The notes: generated by a model from the sequence alone, not told the origin. Counted from the stretch's first letter, positions 48,290 through 60,316 are shown. The stretch is 64,000 bases of DNA from Wyeomyia smithii (GCF_029784165.1 NC_073696.1:245063471-245127470); one strand, 5' to 3'. Program-made: numbers and translations.

Positions 48290-48801
48290 GTATTTTTATG
48301 TATTTTATTTTCATATTTTTTGAAAAATTCTCATTTTCTCTATTGTTCTCTCCTTTCCATCAAGCATTAAGTAATTTAAGGATGTTCTCTTACGACACAT
48401 TAGCTCTTGATAAGTCATATTTGAAATTTATAAAAAAGGATCGAACTTTTTTGCCACTATAAATAATCTAGTCTAAAATTATATATAATTGAACCATATA
48501 TATAATCAAGTCCGACCTGTAGTATATAAAAAGCCGCAAAAGACAATTACAGGTTTTAATTTAAAACTCCGCCACTAGTGGCACTGCAAAGTTTAAATTC
48601 TCATGTTTATATTTTATAGTAATTATGTCTTTAGCAAAGTAATAGATAGTGTTGTCACAAAAAGCATTACCGAAGACACTTTCCTTTTAACTCTTCTTAC
48701 TTCGGAGATATAACCTTTTATAATAGACTAGTTCTTGACATTAGATTTTGTCCAGATATCTAGAAAAATGCAACATTTAAAAGGCAACAATATTCGGCAT
48801 A
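48290..48801. other. Spacer with a solo CAGGTCGGACTTGATTATA end
   Basis: At about 48455-48519 a single terminus, ATATATAATCAAGTCCGACC plus TG and a flanking TA, is a truncated relative of the element at 28779-30517. The remainder has no feature. Confidence 0.45.
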
Positions 48802-49739
48802 TAAAGAGTGATTTTTTAAGAATTTGGTTTTTCTTTAAAAAAAAACTCATAAAAATAACAAAACTGTATGAAATCTTTATTTGACCCGATAAATTGATTT
48901 ATGCCAGTAAATGGCATTTTTTAAAGATAATTTCATTTAAATGTTGGCCACGGCTACGTTTTAAATAATCCATACGAAAAGTCCAATTTTGGGTCACTTT
49001 TTCGAGCATTTCGGCTGGTATCTCGCGAATAACGCGTGTAATGTTGTCTTCCAAGGCTGGAATTGTTGTTGGCTTATCCGCATAGACGAGAGACTTAACG
49101 TAGCCCCACAAAAATAATCTACCGGTGTTAAATGTCACGATCTAGGCGGCCAATTCACCGGTCCATTTCGTGAGATGAATTGCTCACCGAACTCATTCCG
49201 CAATATGTCCATTGATTCGCGCGATGTGTGGCACGTTGCTCCGTCTTGCTGAAACCAATTGTCAACAAAACCCAGCTCTTCCATTTCCGGCAAAAAAAAA
49301 CAGAAATCATCACACGATAGCGAGCGCCATTGACCGTAACGTTGCGATTTTGATCATCTTTGAAAAAGTACGGACCAATGATGCCTCCAGCGTGCAAACC
49401 GCACCAAACGTGCATTTTTCTGGGTGCATTGGCGATTCTTATATTGCTTCTAGTTGCTCTTCGATCCAAATGCGGCAATTTTGCTTATTAACATACCCAT
49501 TTAACCAGAAATAAGCTTCATCACTGAAATGGTCGTAATGTGCGAATAACATTTTTCACAGAGAATGAATTTTGGAAATAAAATTCGATTATTTGTAAGC
49601 GTTGTTCAGGCGTAAGTCTGTTCATGGTGAAATGGCAAACCAAACTGAGTACATTAGACTTTGACAGCTGTCAGAATTCCCGCGTGAACTGTCAAATCTG
49701 AATACACGAAAAACTAAATAGCAAAAAAATCACCCTTTA
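48802..49739 (-). mobile_element. Mariner-like (DD41D type) transposon, internally deleted
   Basis: TA-bounded. The left end AAGAGTGATTTTTTAAG and the right end, reversed, AAGGGTGATTTTTTTGC are inverted repeats with shared GTTTTTC inside. At 938 bp it is shorter than a complete element of this type. Confidence 0.85.
48899..49625 (-). pseudogene. DD41D-type mariner transposase, deleted and frameshifted
   Basis: Minus-strand remnant of a DDE transposase. A start at about 49625 gives MNRLTPEQRLQIIEFYFQNS, the first helix-turn-helix. Soon after, the sequence jumps to HFSDEAYFWLNG, the first catalytic aspartate region. The intervening DNA-binding and linker part is missing. PRKMHVWCGLHAGGIIG follows, then QQDGATCHTS (second aspartate) and LTPVDYF (third), with 41 codons between them. 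That is the DD41D spacing. C-terminal LWGYVKSLVYADKP is in a shifted frame. Defects: internal deletion near 49530, a frameshift at a T/A run near 49295, an in-frame TGA near 49138, and a frameshift near 49110. Confidence 0.85.
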
Positions 49740-49880
49740 TTTGTATATCATTGAGCACACAGAATTGTAGGAGACACAAAAACGCTTCTACACAGATCGA
49801 GTGATTGCCGAAAAATATAGAAATATGTCTTTAGAATTGCATATTAGGCAACGAAGATACTGGAAGGGACAAATTTTTTT

Positions 49881-51079
49881 GAAGTAGAATACTTCTCTCA
49901 GGAAGTTCGGCCACATAGGGATGTGAAATGAAAATCTAAAACCGAAAAAAGTGAAAAATATGTCCAATTTCAAATGCTAATAAATCGGTTAGTATTAGAT
50001 GGATTTCCTTCGTTCTTGCAGCAACAGATTGGAAAATCTTCTAAGATTATTTCCAAAATAAGATAATTGTAATTTTATTATTCACACTATTGTACTATTG
50101 AAAATTGTCAAGTCTTGTCAAAACGAAAAATTCGACTTCTGATTGGTCGTTATATGATTGCTTCCCAAGCACGGTCGACAGAATCATATACCTTGCAATT
50201 TTAAACATGCTATTTGGCCTTGTTTCAGCCGAAGCCGATCATAATAGTTCTAGACAGCGACAACAGCAGTCGTCCTCCTTTAACAGCAGCACTAGCAGTG
50301 TAGTGGATATCAGCGATTGCGGAAAGCGGCCACAGCTGTGGCGTGGTAATGGATAGCGGATTTCAGCAACTACAGCAGCTGGGCCAGCTGATGCAGGGAC
50401 AGCGGATACCAATGGCAGCGTAAAGCAGCCACAACTGTGGCATGGCTATGGATAGCGCACTAGTTGCAGCGGATCTCAGCATCAATAGCGGCTGATGCAT
50501 TGAGACACTTTAGTGAAATGCAGTCTCTGTGCGATAGTGGGCACTAGTAAATGCATTCAATGAAAAGTTGACTCATTTTGACAACACGTGAGCCGTCTAG
50601 TTTCACAACGAATACTTTGTTCGCATTGTCAGTGATAACGCAAAGATGTAATCGACATCTTATCCGATACTAAATTGAACAACAAATTGTCCTTTCCAGG
50701 ATGAAATAAAAACCTGATGATTAAAGCGTTAATATTTTCTCTTGAGCTAATTTACATTTTTGAATTTGTTGAAGTTATAAATTTTACTTAATTTCCGTGT
50801 CTCAGAACGTACTGAATTATCTTTTCCTTCAGTCATGAGCACGACATCAGAAAAAATTTCATCTCAAAATTCAAAAATTGTTAATTCCCAACCATGACAA
50901 GCAACTTACTATATTATTGAAAATGGTCGATCCTTGTTGAAGCCCAAAATTCAATTAATCTGATTAGTTAACGTATATTTACTAGAAAAAATGACTGACT
51001 CGCAAGCAGCCGGGTTACCTCTCTTGTAAAAGTATTCTACTTCAACCTTGCGGTCGTGGCTTTGCACACAACCCTCCTG
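49881..51079 (+). repeat. Composite dispersed repeat, copy P3
   Basis: Inverse orientation to P2. It begins GAAGTAGAATACTTCTCTCA and GGAAGTTCGGCCACATAGGG, and passes TACTATTGAAAATTGTCAAG and a CCAAT motif in CTGATTGGTCG. CAG-rich DNA follows (50255-50500). It ends with AAGTATTCTACTT and GCACACAACCCTCCTG. The TATA motif of P1 and P2 is missing here (GGCCTTGTTTCAG instead). The 83-codon frame at 50105 starts at TTG and is not a gene. Confidence 0.65.
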
Positions 51080-51211
51080 TTTTTTCATCTAAAAAAAAAT
51101 AAATCCAGTTTTGGTAACCGCTACGAGCTCGTGATTATTTAAGCGCTGCTTTGCCAGTAGATTTTTAGTTGTTTTTAACACTAGTTTGCAATTGAAAATA
51201 TTTACCAATTA

Positions 51212-51435
51212 AAAAGCAAAGCAAAGCCTTGGTGCATTAGTACATTCCGATTCGGAACTCGACCTTCTGTTTATTATACACAGACTACGCAGTCAGCTGT
51301 TAAGTGTACAGGACAATTGCGGGGCTAGCGCTATGATCCTACTGACACCAACAGTCTCTCCTGAGCTGATCCTCGAACCTACTACACCTGGCTTGTTAGG
51401 CCAGCATCGTACCTCGAGACTGATGGTTTTACATG
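51212..51435 (-). mobile_element. tRNA-derived SINE, 9-bp TSD
   Basis: On the minus strand: GTCTCGAGGTACGATGCTGG (A-box region), GGTTCGAGGATC (degenerate B box), body CGCTAGCCCCGCAATTGTCC, and 3' end AAGGCTTTGCTTTGCTTTTT. It is flanked by TACCAATTA at 51203-51211 and 51436-51444. Same family as 52837-53053. Confidence 0.85.
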
Positions 51436-51535
51436 TACCAATTATTATATTCAAAATTCGAAGAAAACATCAACAATCGATTAAGACAACAAGGTTAAAA
51501 ATCAGATCAATGAGAATAACAATGCGAACATTTAA

Positions 51536-51675
51536 CCCTCTAGTGCCCAATGCCGCCATTTGGCGGGCTTCAGTCGAAGTTCCGAAAAGCTTTAATAAAT
51601 ACTAAAAAAGTGTTTATAATGGTTTATAATGATTTTATCGAAGTCCGTTTAAAAATTGATTTGGGCACTAGAGGG
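51536..51675. mobile_element. TTAA-flanked MITE (piggyBac-like), copy 2
   Basis: Again exactly 140 bp with the same CCCTCTAGTGCCCA ends, between TTAA sites 51532-51535 and 51676-51679. It aligns with copy 1 (24056-24195) after reversal, with clear but diverged interior similarity. Confidence 0.85.
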
Positions 51676-51679
51676 TTAA

Positions 51680-52828
51680 AAATGGAACGTGGCAAGAAAC
51701 ATTTTACAGTATACCGTTTTGTTCTCAGCTATAGAAACGACATTGTGATTGGTTGAATGCTGCGAACCTTGACCAAAAATATTCATTTTCAGCTCAAGTT
51801 CTCATTACCATACTATTGAAAAGATTTGCCAATCATTATACCACCAATATTAGTAAAGTTTAAGTAAGACGTAGTGCTACGTCAAAAAGTCAGAGCGACA
51901 CCCAGTGGAATGAATACCGATTAAATTTGCCGATACTTAGCAAGTCATTAACTTGCGTGGCTCGATGGCGAAAAATAGTAGTAAGCCTAAAAGGAAGAGT
52001 AGAAGTATAAAAATCCCCTACTTACCATGGTGACAGAAGGTACTTCCTTTCCGTCTCAGTCCTGGGAGATGCAGAGGTAAACTTCGTCTCCGACAGCAAC
52101 AAATGTTACAATTCCTTCCTTTATTTTTCTAACCGACCGTAAGGACGTATCCAGCGCAGTTATTGATCTATAGAAAATCAGAAGCTACTGGAATATTGTA
52201 CATTGAATAACCAATCTACAAATGATTCTTTTTGCAACTTCACTAACTCAGATCCATCATTGATGAGCAAAATCAAAATGTGCGGTCCTTAAGCTTAAGC
52301 TCAAACTCAATCAATAAGAAATTCTTCCATGGTAACGAAAAGCAGCGAAACACTATGTAGTGCTGTGAAGCTGAATGCTCATACAGACAGAGCAATTAAA
52401 TTTAATTTCTTAATTTCCTCGGCAGACGTGGTTAAAAATTTTAAGTGTCACGCGAAATGACCGTCAGACTTTTGCCATACCTATTATTTGCTCTATGCAA
52501 GATTTTATACAATACTTACCGGTAAACCTGGCGGCAGGTACAATGTCGGGAATGTATTCTTTTGTTTGACACTCTATTGTCTGCATAAACCCGCCTTTTT
52601 AAAGTTCCTTATCACATCTTGATGCAGAAGAGAGCATGACAAAAATTTGTTTTCATTTTCATTCTGGACTGATTCTGACTCATAGACTTCAAAGATTTAA
52701 AAAATGTGTTTCTGATATGATGTCTTCCACGCTTGCATTTTTAACTTATCATGTTATGAGTAATTGTTAATTAAAATAATGAATTCTACTTTCTTTGTGG
52801 AAAATTTTGAATATTCAAAACGATATGA
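51680..52828. other. Unassigned, with a GACGTAGTGCTACGTC hairpin
   Basis: The hairpin GACGTAGTGCTACGTC at about 51869-51884, followed by AAAAAG, matches the end hairpin of the composite repeats and the one near 62802. This suggests that 51740-51890 is a repeat end. The rest is unassigned. Confidence 0.4.
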
Positions 52829-52836
52829 GCTCAAGT

Positions 52837-53053
52837 CAAGCCAAGCCTTGGTGCTACATTCCGATTCGGAACTTGACCTTCTGTTTATTCATACACAAAC
52901 TTAGCAGCCGACTGTTTAGTGTACAGGACAATTGCGGGGCTAGCGCTACGCTCCTACTGACCCTAACAGTCTCTCCCGAGCCGAGACTCGAACCTACGAC
53001 GACTGGCTTGTTAGGACAGCATCGTACCTCGAGACTATCTGGGAGAACCATGC
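52837..53053 (-). mobile_element. tRNA-derived SINE, 8-bp TSD
   Basis: Same family as 51212-51435, with a better B box (GGTTCGAGTCTC). It is flanked by GCTCAAGT at 52829-52836 and 53054-53061. The 3' end is CCAAGGCTTGGCTTGAC. Confidence 0.85.
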
Positions 53054-53193
53054 GCTCAAGTAAAAATGAAAAGAAAAAGCTTTATTGAAAATGTTTATTG
53101 AACGCCATGGGCAGTCCTTCGACTTCGACTCACCAATTACTTAAAGTTACTAATGTGATACGAGCATGCAAATCTGAAATTTGTTAACCTTCA

Positions 53194-53619
53194 TGTAGAG
53201 TATGAACCCGCTGAATAAAACAAATATGTTATAAAAAATATATCTATAAGAAATAAAAAAAATAAGAAGAAATAAATAAATGTACATTTATTAGTGCAAC
53301 TAATATGGGAAATACCGAGGACATAAGCAATGCATCTTCGGCAACAGAGCCACATAACTCACATGGTTCACTTGTCTCTACGATTAGAGATGAATTTCCA
53401 AAGATTAATAAGCCATACGAGAAACCGAAGAGAGCACTTACTAAACCAAACAAGATCAAGGACATGATTTTGTATCATATATTCGAATAATTTAATAGTA
53501 ATAGTCGAGTTACAGAATAGAGAAGAAGAAAATTGTAGAGTATGAACCCGCTGAATGAAACAAATATGTTATAAAAAATATATCTATAAGAAATAATAAG
53601 AAATAAATAAATGTACGTT
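53194..53619 (+). repeat. 85-95-bp direct repeats flanking a 61-codon ORF
   Basis: TGTAGAGTATGAACCCGCTG at 53194-53288 recurs at 53534-53619, including ACAAATATGTTATAAAAAAT and TATATCTATAAGAAATAA, nearly identical apart from a short indel. The arrangement could be small LTRs or a segmental duplication. Confidence 0.75.
53305..53490 (+). CDS. Unidentified 61-aa ORF between direct repeats
   Basis: ATG at 53305 to TAA at 53490 with A at -3. The product is hydrophilic and Lys/Pro-rich in its second half (EFPKINKPYEKPKRALTKPN) and ends KDMILYHIFE. There is no signal peptide or membrane segment. Composition looks protein-like, unlike the AT-rich flanks. It could be a leftover of a retroelement protein or a short host exon. 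I recognise no family. Confidence 0.3.
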   Translation: MGNTEDISNASSATEPHNSHGSLVSTIRDEFPKINKPYEKPKRALTKPNKIKDMILYHIFE

Positions 53620-53624
53620 TTAAA

Positions 53625-56300
53625 AAATATATATTATATCTATTAAATAAAAATAAGTTGGTGTCTGTATAACGGCGTTTCACTCCTAATAAAATCAACG
53701 AATTTGAATTATATTTTTTGTGTTTGTTTTGTTCTGATCTCCGACGGGTTAAGAAGCCATAAACATAACAATAATCAACTGATAAAATTAAAAAAAAAAA
53801 AATTGAAATACATTTTCGTCTTTTCCCGCCTTTTACTCCCAGAACAACGTCATTAGATTGCTATGATTGCAGGCTATGAGCGATAGACAAGCTGTTGTAG
53901 CATCGTTATTGAGGCGTCGTTGTGGAGTAAACCAGCACCTGTTAATAATTCACATATAAGGTGATATTCGTTTTCGCTGCCTACTACACCTTTTCTATGC
54001 AAAAGCGCTATAGCGTAATAGCAGCAAACTCGACATGCATGTGAATACTCTCAACGTGGCTTTGATTTTATTCAAGGGCTTATACTTGATAATGTAAATT
54101 AAATTTCTGGCTTATTTGAGCAAAGTTGCATATAATCGTTTTATTTATCTGATAAATGAAAAGAAAGAACAAGAATAACACTACATGTGCGATGATTTAA
54201 TTTACCATTGCTCGGATCTAATCAGTTTGTTCAATTTCCTTAAAATGCACACTGACTTCGATCATTGACATTTGCTCATGCTGCAATGATTCTGTTAGCT
54301 GGTAAAACAAACGTGTAGTTTTTGCTCCTCAAAAAACATTGATTTCTGTTCATGTTTCGGTAAATAGGCACTATTGCATTCCTACAAATCTCTGGATCAT
54401 TGAAGCGAAAATTTCGAAGCTCCGTGTACCTACCAATTTACCATTTAATTTCAAACGTCTGTATATACCTTCGCGCTCCGCAGTTGGGTGATATTCGATA
54501 ATGCCCAAAGCCCTGATAACTGGTGGCATTAAAACTAAAACATGCATATTCTCGCATAAACAGCTTTATGTCACATGGTTACGTGAAAAACAATTGGTAT
54601 CATGCATGTTTGAAAAAAAACATACCCGAAAAATGGTTGGCCATTAGGTTTTGCGAGAATTTTTGTTCAGTACAAAACCATATTGTCACTATGCCATGGC
54701 AATAACGAGAAACAACTGGAAAAGTTATAAAACGTTAAAAACCAACCCTTGATATTTCCCGCCCTTCTGAGATTCTGAGCGGTTTTCTGTGAGTTTTAGT
54801 GAGTAACGATTTTTTGTTGTCTTTGATCGGAAAAATTCGAAACAAGTTTTCATCACCAGGGCGTGCTTAAACGATAGCCTTCATTTTTTTAATATTTTAT
54901 GGAATAGTTCCATGCGATTTTCGTATTGATTTCTGTTGATGCTACCTAAATTCAACGTCAATTTCTGTTAATTTGTGCTGTGACTGTTTTTCAAGAAAGA
55001 AGAAGACACTGTCGGTACGTAATAAACATAATAGATTAAAAATAATAATGTGTTTTTGCAAGAATTCTGAGGAGTATTCATACTGGTTTCAGTTGGTTTC
55101 GATTAATTTTCTTCCACATGTAGTGGGAATGCTTCCTAACGAAGATGCCGCTAAGGGTATTTTATAAAAGGAATGTTCCCTAATCTAAATGATCAAACTG
55201 ATTCTTGCATATCTTCCAGTTGACTTTGACAAATTTCTGCTGTGGTCGAAGTGATTTTTGTTCAGATGAAGTTGTTGTAAGTGGAATGTTCAAATACTTA
55301 ACATGCTGTTGAATTAAAATTAAATTCGTTGTTTTTGTTCCGGTTTGGCGAGTTAAGACACGAGTAGTAGCAGGTCAGGCTTCGCAACGCTGAAGATAGA
55401 ATAATAAAAAGTCAGGAAATATACGAGTCCCGAAGGGAAGTTGATCGGTTAGGAACAAGACGAGCACGAAATGCACGACGTTCGGCACCCCATATATCTA
55501 AAAATCGTCAGTTACACACTTAGTTTCCATAGTCTTTAAACGAGTCTTGAACAAAAGAAAAATAAAGTATAATAACTTAAACACTCAATTGAGAGAAAAA
55601 TGCTAATCAAATATTTTCAAATACTACTACTTTATAGATTCAAGGTCAAATTTACCACCAAATAGATGCATTGCTGCCACTACCCGATGGCAAATGTCCT
55701 TGAAGCGACAATTCTGACAGGAAACTATAAAGGAGAAGTCCTAATAACCCCGCGTATCTGAAATACTCCTACCGATTTCCCGTTAAATTTTGAACTTCTG
55801 CAATTTCTCGTGCGTCGCTAGTTTTCATGCTTCTCTATGTCGCATATTCACGTGACCCTGACCCCGACATTGTGGAATATATAGAATTTAGTGGCTAGGA
55901 CCGCCTTGACCACTTTCACATGTTTCGTATATTCCGAATTTTAAGCTTGAATTATTTAGAATTCTGAAGTTTTTTATAAAATCTGTTCCAGTGAGATTGG
56001 CCAGGCAGAAGGGTATTACTATATTTGCATTAAGCCAAGCTTTTGAACAATTGAAAAAATAATGTAATAATTTCCTTCAGAATATTTAAAAGAATGACTG
56101 TTCATTTTCAGAAATGTATTGAAATGATTTGATTATGGTTGAAAGGTGCTTCATAATGTTCAATGAAATAAAAACGTAGAATTTTACGAGCGCAGGATTG
56201 AAAAAAAAACTAAAAACAAATTAGAGCCGAAACATATCGTAGGTATGTTTTTTAGCAGCGATTAGATATTTCAGTTTTTGCAATACAACATTCAATAAAA
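53625..56300. other. Repeat-like sequence, poorly resolved
   Basis: Phrases at 54440-54680 (CATTTAATTTCAAACGTCTG) and 55740-55850 (CCCGTTAAATTTTGAACTTC, CATGCTTCTC) resemble each other. They may be internal parts of CTAGCTGACCCGG-type repeats on the minus strand. No gene is seen. Confidence 0.3.
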
Positions 56301-56340
56301 CTCATGGCGGCGGTACGAAGTTTGCCGGGTCAGCTAGTTT
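56300..56340 (-). repeat. Inverted head of a CTAGCTGACCCGG-type repeat
   Basis: GTACGAAGTTTGCCGGGTCA followed by GCTAGTTT is the reverse complement of the start of the repeat at 43985. The body would extend to lower coordinates. Confidence 0.6.
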
Positions 56341-56344
56341 AGAA

Positions 56345-59295
56345 ATAAAAACGAGTACCTTGAACAATAGATCACAGCAACCTAACAGTTAGCAACAGAA
56401 CATTGTTTGCGTAACAGCAAAAGTCGAATCAGTTTTTGGAGAGCTGTTGTAGGAAGCGGATGGAAAAGTTACACAAAGAAAAAAAAAGAAAAGTGAAGAA
56501 GTCAAGATGGCTGAAAGAAAAAAGATGTGTTCCGTTGGACACGACACTTCAATTATCCAATTTTATTTTAAAAAAATCTCAAGTAGTCGATACAACGGAT
56601 CAGAGTTTGATCATTGATCATTGTCCGGAGCAGGTGTACCTCAAGGTTCAGAAAAATGTCTTCGAGTCATAAGCAGTCGATTGCAGAAACGCTTAGATTT
56701 ATTTCACAACCTTTTTGCAAAAGAGGAAACTTTCTCCCAATTTTTCTAAAAACTCAATTGATCATTTTTCTTCATATGCCTGAAGCTTTTTCCCTCAAAC
56801 CAAAGAATAATCACGTTATTAAGATAAACTACGTTATTTTTTAAATTGTTCTGATTAGGTTAAGTACTTGAGACTATTTTGCTATAAAAAACGCAGAGAA
56901 CACATTTAAGGTATACAAACAAAAGACATGAAGAATGTGAGATTTTATATCCTCTCATTAGCAGAAATTCCATACTTTGTACGGAGAATAAACTTTTGAT
57001 TTGAAAACAAATTCATAAATAAATTCTGAAAATGATTTCAAAACGCCTTTTTTGGTTTGCTTCACTTGAATTTCGTAGACTAACAAATACCGAAACAACT
57101 TTCGACAAAAAAATACTAACAATTTTCGACAAAAATCGTTGCAATCGCTACGATAAACCTCCTTATAGTCAATAAATTAGCTATTTAAATAGTTGTAAGT
57201 TTAATTCCGTACAAATGTCAAGCCATAAGCCAAGAAATTTGTTGAGAAATTACTAATTTAATTGGCAACACCAAATAATTAATAGAGAATTTATTATGAA
57301 AAACTAAAGTTTCAAACAAATGTCCTATGGAAAACACCTCCTAATCAAAATTGATTGCATTAATTGACTTTTCCCCGAAATGGGTTAATCATATAATCGC
57401 ACAAGGATTATCCTTCAAAGCCTTCAGCTTGTTCAATAAGCACTGGTTTCTGCTTCACTCTACTCTGCTGGTCGATGAATTGAGCAAATTCATTTCGCAA
57501 TTAGACGCAACTCGCAACGAAGCCTAATTCGAGTTCCATTGCGGGTTCGTACCAGCGAGAACTGCTATCCATTTGCGCCTGCACGGCAGTAAACTAGAAC
57601 GAGAAGCTTTTCCATCAATTTTCCAGTACCTCCGGCAAAAGTTTAAAATCGATGTTCCTCGCAGCCCGCTTTACGGTAGCAAATTGTGACGGCTGAATGG
57701 AGGAGAAACAATGGAGGAGTTGGTGGTTTTCGACAAAAGGCAAAAGTTAGGTCGTTGATCATCAAAGCAGAAAGCATCACGAAAGTACTGTATTCCGGTT
57801 AGTAATGAAGCATGGCAAAAATGGGTGCTGATTTAAAATTTCAAAAGGGATTCCCTTCAGCTGTTCCAAATTGACGAGAAACAATCTCAGCTCTGCTTTT
57901 GTTTTTTTACGCAATTGTTTGCATGGAACAGTGTAGCTGAAAATATCTACCCAATAAAGCATTTATCAAGTATCATACACTAAATGATCAAAGTTATTTC
58001 ATCTCACCACAGCGAGAGAGAAAAAAAACGTGTGCTCTCTAGTAAATGGTGGTTAGGAGGACACAATACAGTACAGCCGGCACAGAATTTATAGTTGCAG
58101 TAACATTTTAAAGTGACACAAACTGGAATTGCTGTCAGGCAAAAATAACTCTTATTCCTACCCAGCAGCATAAATACAGCCGAGGAAGCAAGACATCCTG
58201 AACGTGCCAACAATTTTGCCGTTATAGTTGTAAGTTTCTACCCCGCAAACAACTGTGCAATGTTGCTGCCCGGTGCTGCTGTGAAAATTCATTTCTTATG
58301 CCACCTCCACCCCGCCTACCGCCTCTTCCTAACCGAAGTAATTTGATCCTAAATTGTTTTGGAAGCGTGCTAAGAACGAATAAACGTACTTTTCGAGCTC
58401 TGCCGGAGATAAATCTCGGAAGGGTGTTTTGCAGTAAATTGTCCCGAGCTCTTTCTCGTTGAGGTTGAGCCGTCTTAGAAGGGACGCTGGCTCTCCACTT
58501 GGTCGAGGTTGTGCCGAGAAAGATGTGGTCGCTCCACGAGTGAGTCTATTTCCGAAATTGGGGTCAGGGACACTTTCGGGCCAAGGATACTACGGTTTCG
58601 AGGGACGATCCGGTGGAGTTTTTCTCCGGTGGCGGCCGGTAGTGCGCCATACGAATAATGTTGCTATTGCTAATAAAGAAAATGTTTCACACTTTTTGTG
58701 CAGGCAAGTTTACCGAAAGAATTATGGGAACAATTTATAGCGTCCAGCTGGTGTGAGTTCATTTCTTAGCGGACGGGCGCAAAAAAAAAATCAACCAACC
58801 AGTCGACACACGCGGTGAAAGGCCGGTTTGACGGTTTTGCTGGCATCTCGAGTGGCTGGAGAGGCCGCTTGACAGATGGCTTTCAGAGAACGTAAAATTT
58901 ATTTTGTTAGTTTTCTGCTACACGGAATTTATCTAGTTCTGATTCTAATTGAAACTCTAAAGCACCGAATGATTATGAATGCCGAAATGTGATTTTGATT
59001 CGTAGATTTGTTCCTCCTGACATCAAGCTTCTGAAACCTAAATCAATGAGCACACAAAACAGTTTATTTACTCATTGAATCAAATCTCCGCCGCTCTGAT
59101 ATTGCCGTATCCCTAACTGCAATTTTATGACACATATTTGAATGTAGCTCTAAACTAAACACCAAACCAGAGCGATTGCTATCAAGTGCATTTCATTCAG
59201 ATTAGGAGGAAATAATTGGCAAAAGGGGGTTGAGAGGTGCATTCCGGGGCGTGCGTTTTGCGTTTGGTCAATGGCATGTTGACAAATCTTTTTTA
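56345..59295. other. Mostly unique sequence, no supported gene
   Basis: A Lys-rich 78-codon frame (56436-56672) and a 93-codon frame (58459-58740, starting at TTG) have no recognisable domain or splice context. No repeat boundaries are seen. Confidence 0.35.
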
Positions 59296-59297
59296 TA

Positions 59298-60075
59298 GGG
59301 GAATTGCTCCATTATTCATCTCAGCCCGTATATTCAACTCATTCAACATGTAAACACAATTGAAAACAGGAAAAACGCATATTTTCTTCTTGAGCCAATC
59401 TACTAATCCATGGAATGGATTCTTCTTAGTTTACTCCGCGCATCGTTCTATACGGCTACAACGGGACTCGTTCAGCAGCCAACAGCAGTTTTTTTTCATC
59501 ACTAGCGGACCCCTTTTTATTTCAATTTCAAACAAAATCACTCACTACACTAACAATACTTCAATCTTTGAAATGTTCACCTCAAATTTCCTAAAACAAG
59601 CTTGAATTAGCAGAAATATATGAGATGAATTTCTACAATTCTTAAATTTCAACTGTATGTGTTTTCATCTGTTTTCATTGCGTTAAAGAAAATCAAGAGT
59701 TGCCAAATCAGATCCTGTTAATACGAAAAAATCATACTGAAAATACTGAATTATTCCGACATAATTGACATAAGTCTACAGCACTGTGGCGGTTACCTAG
59801 GTTACCAGTTTTGCTTGTTAACAACTGCAGCGGATATCTAGGTAACCTACTACGACGGGCTGCGGCTACGTTCATTCATGATAATGTGTTTCATTCATGA
59901 TTAACAACTAACTAAAATCAACTAAATTTACTAAATTTACAATGCTAAACGATTCCATAAGAGTACGTAAGCATATTTAGTTTATTTGTTCAATGATTTC
60001 GTGAAAAATTGGTGTTTAATCCGTGCATTCTTCATGAATATCGGCTTAATGAGATGAATAATGGAGCAGTTCCCC
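59298..60075. mobile_element. TA-flanked element, GGGGAAYTGCTCC ends, 778 bp
   Basis: The left end GGGGAATTGCTCCATTATTC and the right end, reversed, GGGGAACTGCTCCATTATTC are followed by ATCTCA. TA flanks both sides (59296-59297, 60076-60077). No transposase. CATTCATGA repeats lie inside. The ends resemble the MITE at 32213-32450. Confidence 0.8.
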
Positions 60076-60316
60076 TACCAGTTCATTCAAAGAGCCGAGC
60101 TGCTTTTCAATATATTTCAAAACAAAAAATTAAAAATATATGAATTATGGATTATTAGTTAAGGAATATAAATTATTAAGTGATTATTATGACAGATAAC
60201 TAAAATAAATTCAAGAAATACGAATAACGGATTCAAACTATGTGGTAGGGAATTTACTTTTCAATTTTAAATTCAATCATCACCTCTAATCATAAACAAA
60301 ATCCGGATCCCATATA

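Noticed and set aside
50105..50356. Conserved short ORF with SDWSLYDCF shared with 10659-10859 and 25760-26032
   Set aside because: All three start at TTG and overlap the CCAAT region of a repeat. Similarity is explained by shared DNA.
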